32,867 bases of DNA from Candidatus Nomurabacteria bacterium RIFCSPHIGHO2_02_40_30 (GTDB lineage: Bacteria; Patescibacteriota; Minisyncoccia; Phycocordibacterales; UBA9973). Below are positions 32,123 through 32,867 of this stretch, piece by piece. The notes below the pieces were generated by a model that saw only the letters and a program-made list of their open reading frames with translations, searched no databases and was not told the DNA's origin. The DNA is taken from the NCBI GenBank assembly GCA_001785445.1, contig MFTV01000015.1, positions 1 through 32,867 on the forward strand, written 5' to 3'. Each line of letters begins with the position of its first letter. The stretch's first letter is position 1. The position numbers were made by a program, and so were the translations under genes.

Positions 32123-32867
32123 ATGATTAAAAAATTAAAAATTGGTTTAGTTGCGACGGGTCTGTCTATTGCTCTCGGAGCTGTGCCTGTGATTGCCCTA
32201 GCGGCTGATGTCAACTTCGATGTTATTACGAACATCGTAATAGGCACGCGCACTTACAATATTGCGGCTGGTTCGGCAGCAACCACACTGGTACTAGCTA
32301 CAGACGGTTTATCTCTGGCTGTCGAAGTTCCGACTTCTTCCAACTTCATCCTCGTTTCTGCGGATAGAAGCACTCTCACTACCACCGGAGGCACTGTTGC
32401 CTGTACCAATTCCGAAAGCACGCTAACTATAGCTGGACTCACTGGTACCACAAGGACAATTACGCCTTCCACGACTGCTTGTGGAGCGATAACAGGTGGC
32501 GGAACTCCCGCTCCTGCCGCTAGCACTGGCGGCGGAGCTCCCGCAGCGGCCGCTATAATCACTCCCGTTGTTGTCACTCCTGTAGTTACAGTCGACACTG
32601 GTTGCGTGGCTGGAGCAAAGTTTAGCATCACCACAGGCAAAGCCTGCGCTGCGGCAACGGTCACCCCAGCCACTCCGGCGACCCCTGCGGTTCCGGGAGT
32701 AAGCCCAGCCATCCCGGCAACCCCTGCCACTGTCTACAACTTCGGCACCACTACCTTGAAAAATGGTAGCCGAGGCGAAGCCGTTAAGGAATTGCAAAGA
32801 TTCTTGAATGATAAATTGAATCTTGGTCTAGTGCTTGATGGTAAACTAGGTCCAAAGACAATTGCTG
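32123..32867 (+). CDS. Secreted protein with a peptidoglycan-binding domain (3' end outside window)
   Basis: The frame runs off the right edge after 248 codons. Signal peptide: MIKKLKIGLVATGLSIALGA, continuing to ALA near residue 31. A beta-type domain (about residues 32-110) is followed by a Gly/Ala/Pro/Thr-rich low-complexity linker (about 125-205). A PG_binding_1-like domain then begins at LKNGSRGEAVKELQRFLND, with DGKLGPKTI at the edge. The order of domains (beta domain, linker, wall-binding module) differs from the S-layer-like protein at 24004, where the module is N-terminal. It is probably another cell-wall-attached surface protein. What follows the module cannot be seen. Confidence 0.75.
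   Translation, partial: MIKKLKIGLVATGLSIALGAVPVIALAADVNFDVITNIVIGTRTYNIAAGSAATTLVLATDGLSLAVEVPTSSNFILVSADRSTLTTTGGTVACTNSESTLTIAGLTGTTRTITPSTTACGAITGGGTPAPAASTGGGAPAAAAIITPVVVTPVVTVDTGCVAGAKFSITTGKACAAATVTPATPATPAVPGVSPAIPATPATVYNFGTTTLKNGSRGEAVKELQRFLNDKLNLGLVLDGKLGPKTIA

Overview
The window looks like a piece of a Candidate Phyla Radiation (Patescibacteria, probably Parcubacteria/Paceibacteria-like) chromosome. The evidence is AT-rich DNA, compact genes often touching or overlapping by 1-8 bases, few Shine-Dalgarno sites, many starts only 6-8 bases after an extended -10 box (leaderless mRNA), short versions of housekeeping enzymes (RecO without a zinc finger, short GlyRS and MetRS), an atypical EF-P loop, and secreted proteins with peptidoglycan-binding repeats and low-complexity Thr/Ala/Gly-rich stretches. 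No rRNA, tRNA, phage, CRISPR array or intact transposase was seen. Lineage is inferred from gene style only.

Layout. Bases 1-3464 form an accessory-like zone: the tail of a secreted or hydrolase-like protein, a small membrane protein, an AbrB-type regulator under a 34-bp perfect palindrome, three small unknown genes, three copies of a short palindrome, and a Tat-signal coiled-coil protein. Bases 3516-16897 (+) carry ileS (with a histidine-phosphatase domain and three palindromes inside the reading frame), an MBL-fold hydrolase, recO, a membrane-anchored DUF11-like protein, glyS, a Nudix hydrolase, an M16 peptidase, an AI-2E family permease, metG and tatD. Bases 16930-18127 are the classical rpsF-ssb-rpsR operon. 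Facing it on the minus strand is ftsK - Ig-like anchor protein - recA - efp (22492-18283). From 22701 to the end (+) come a winged-helix-like protein, a large S-layer-like protein, a hicBA toxin-antitoxin pair, a TPR protein, two small unknown genes, a secreted protein with four 126-residue repeats, and the start of another secreted peptidoglycan-binding protein.

How they work together: translation (three aminoacyl-tRNA synthetases, S6, S18, EF-P), replication/repair (SSB, RecO, RecA, TatD, FtsK) and cell-surface construction dominate. The most unusual content is not in the gene list. There are several families of dispersed palindromes, some translated inside ileS, ftsK and another gene. There is also a two-copy structured element (18134-18280 and 22546-22658) whose outer stem changes sequence but stays paired, with G-U pairs that fit a plus-strand RNA.
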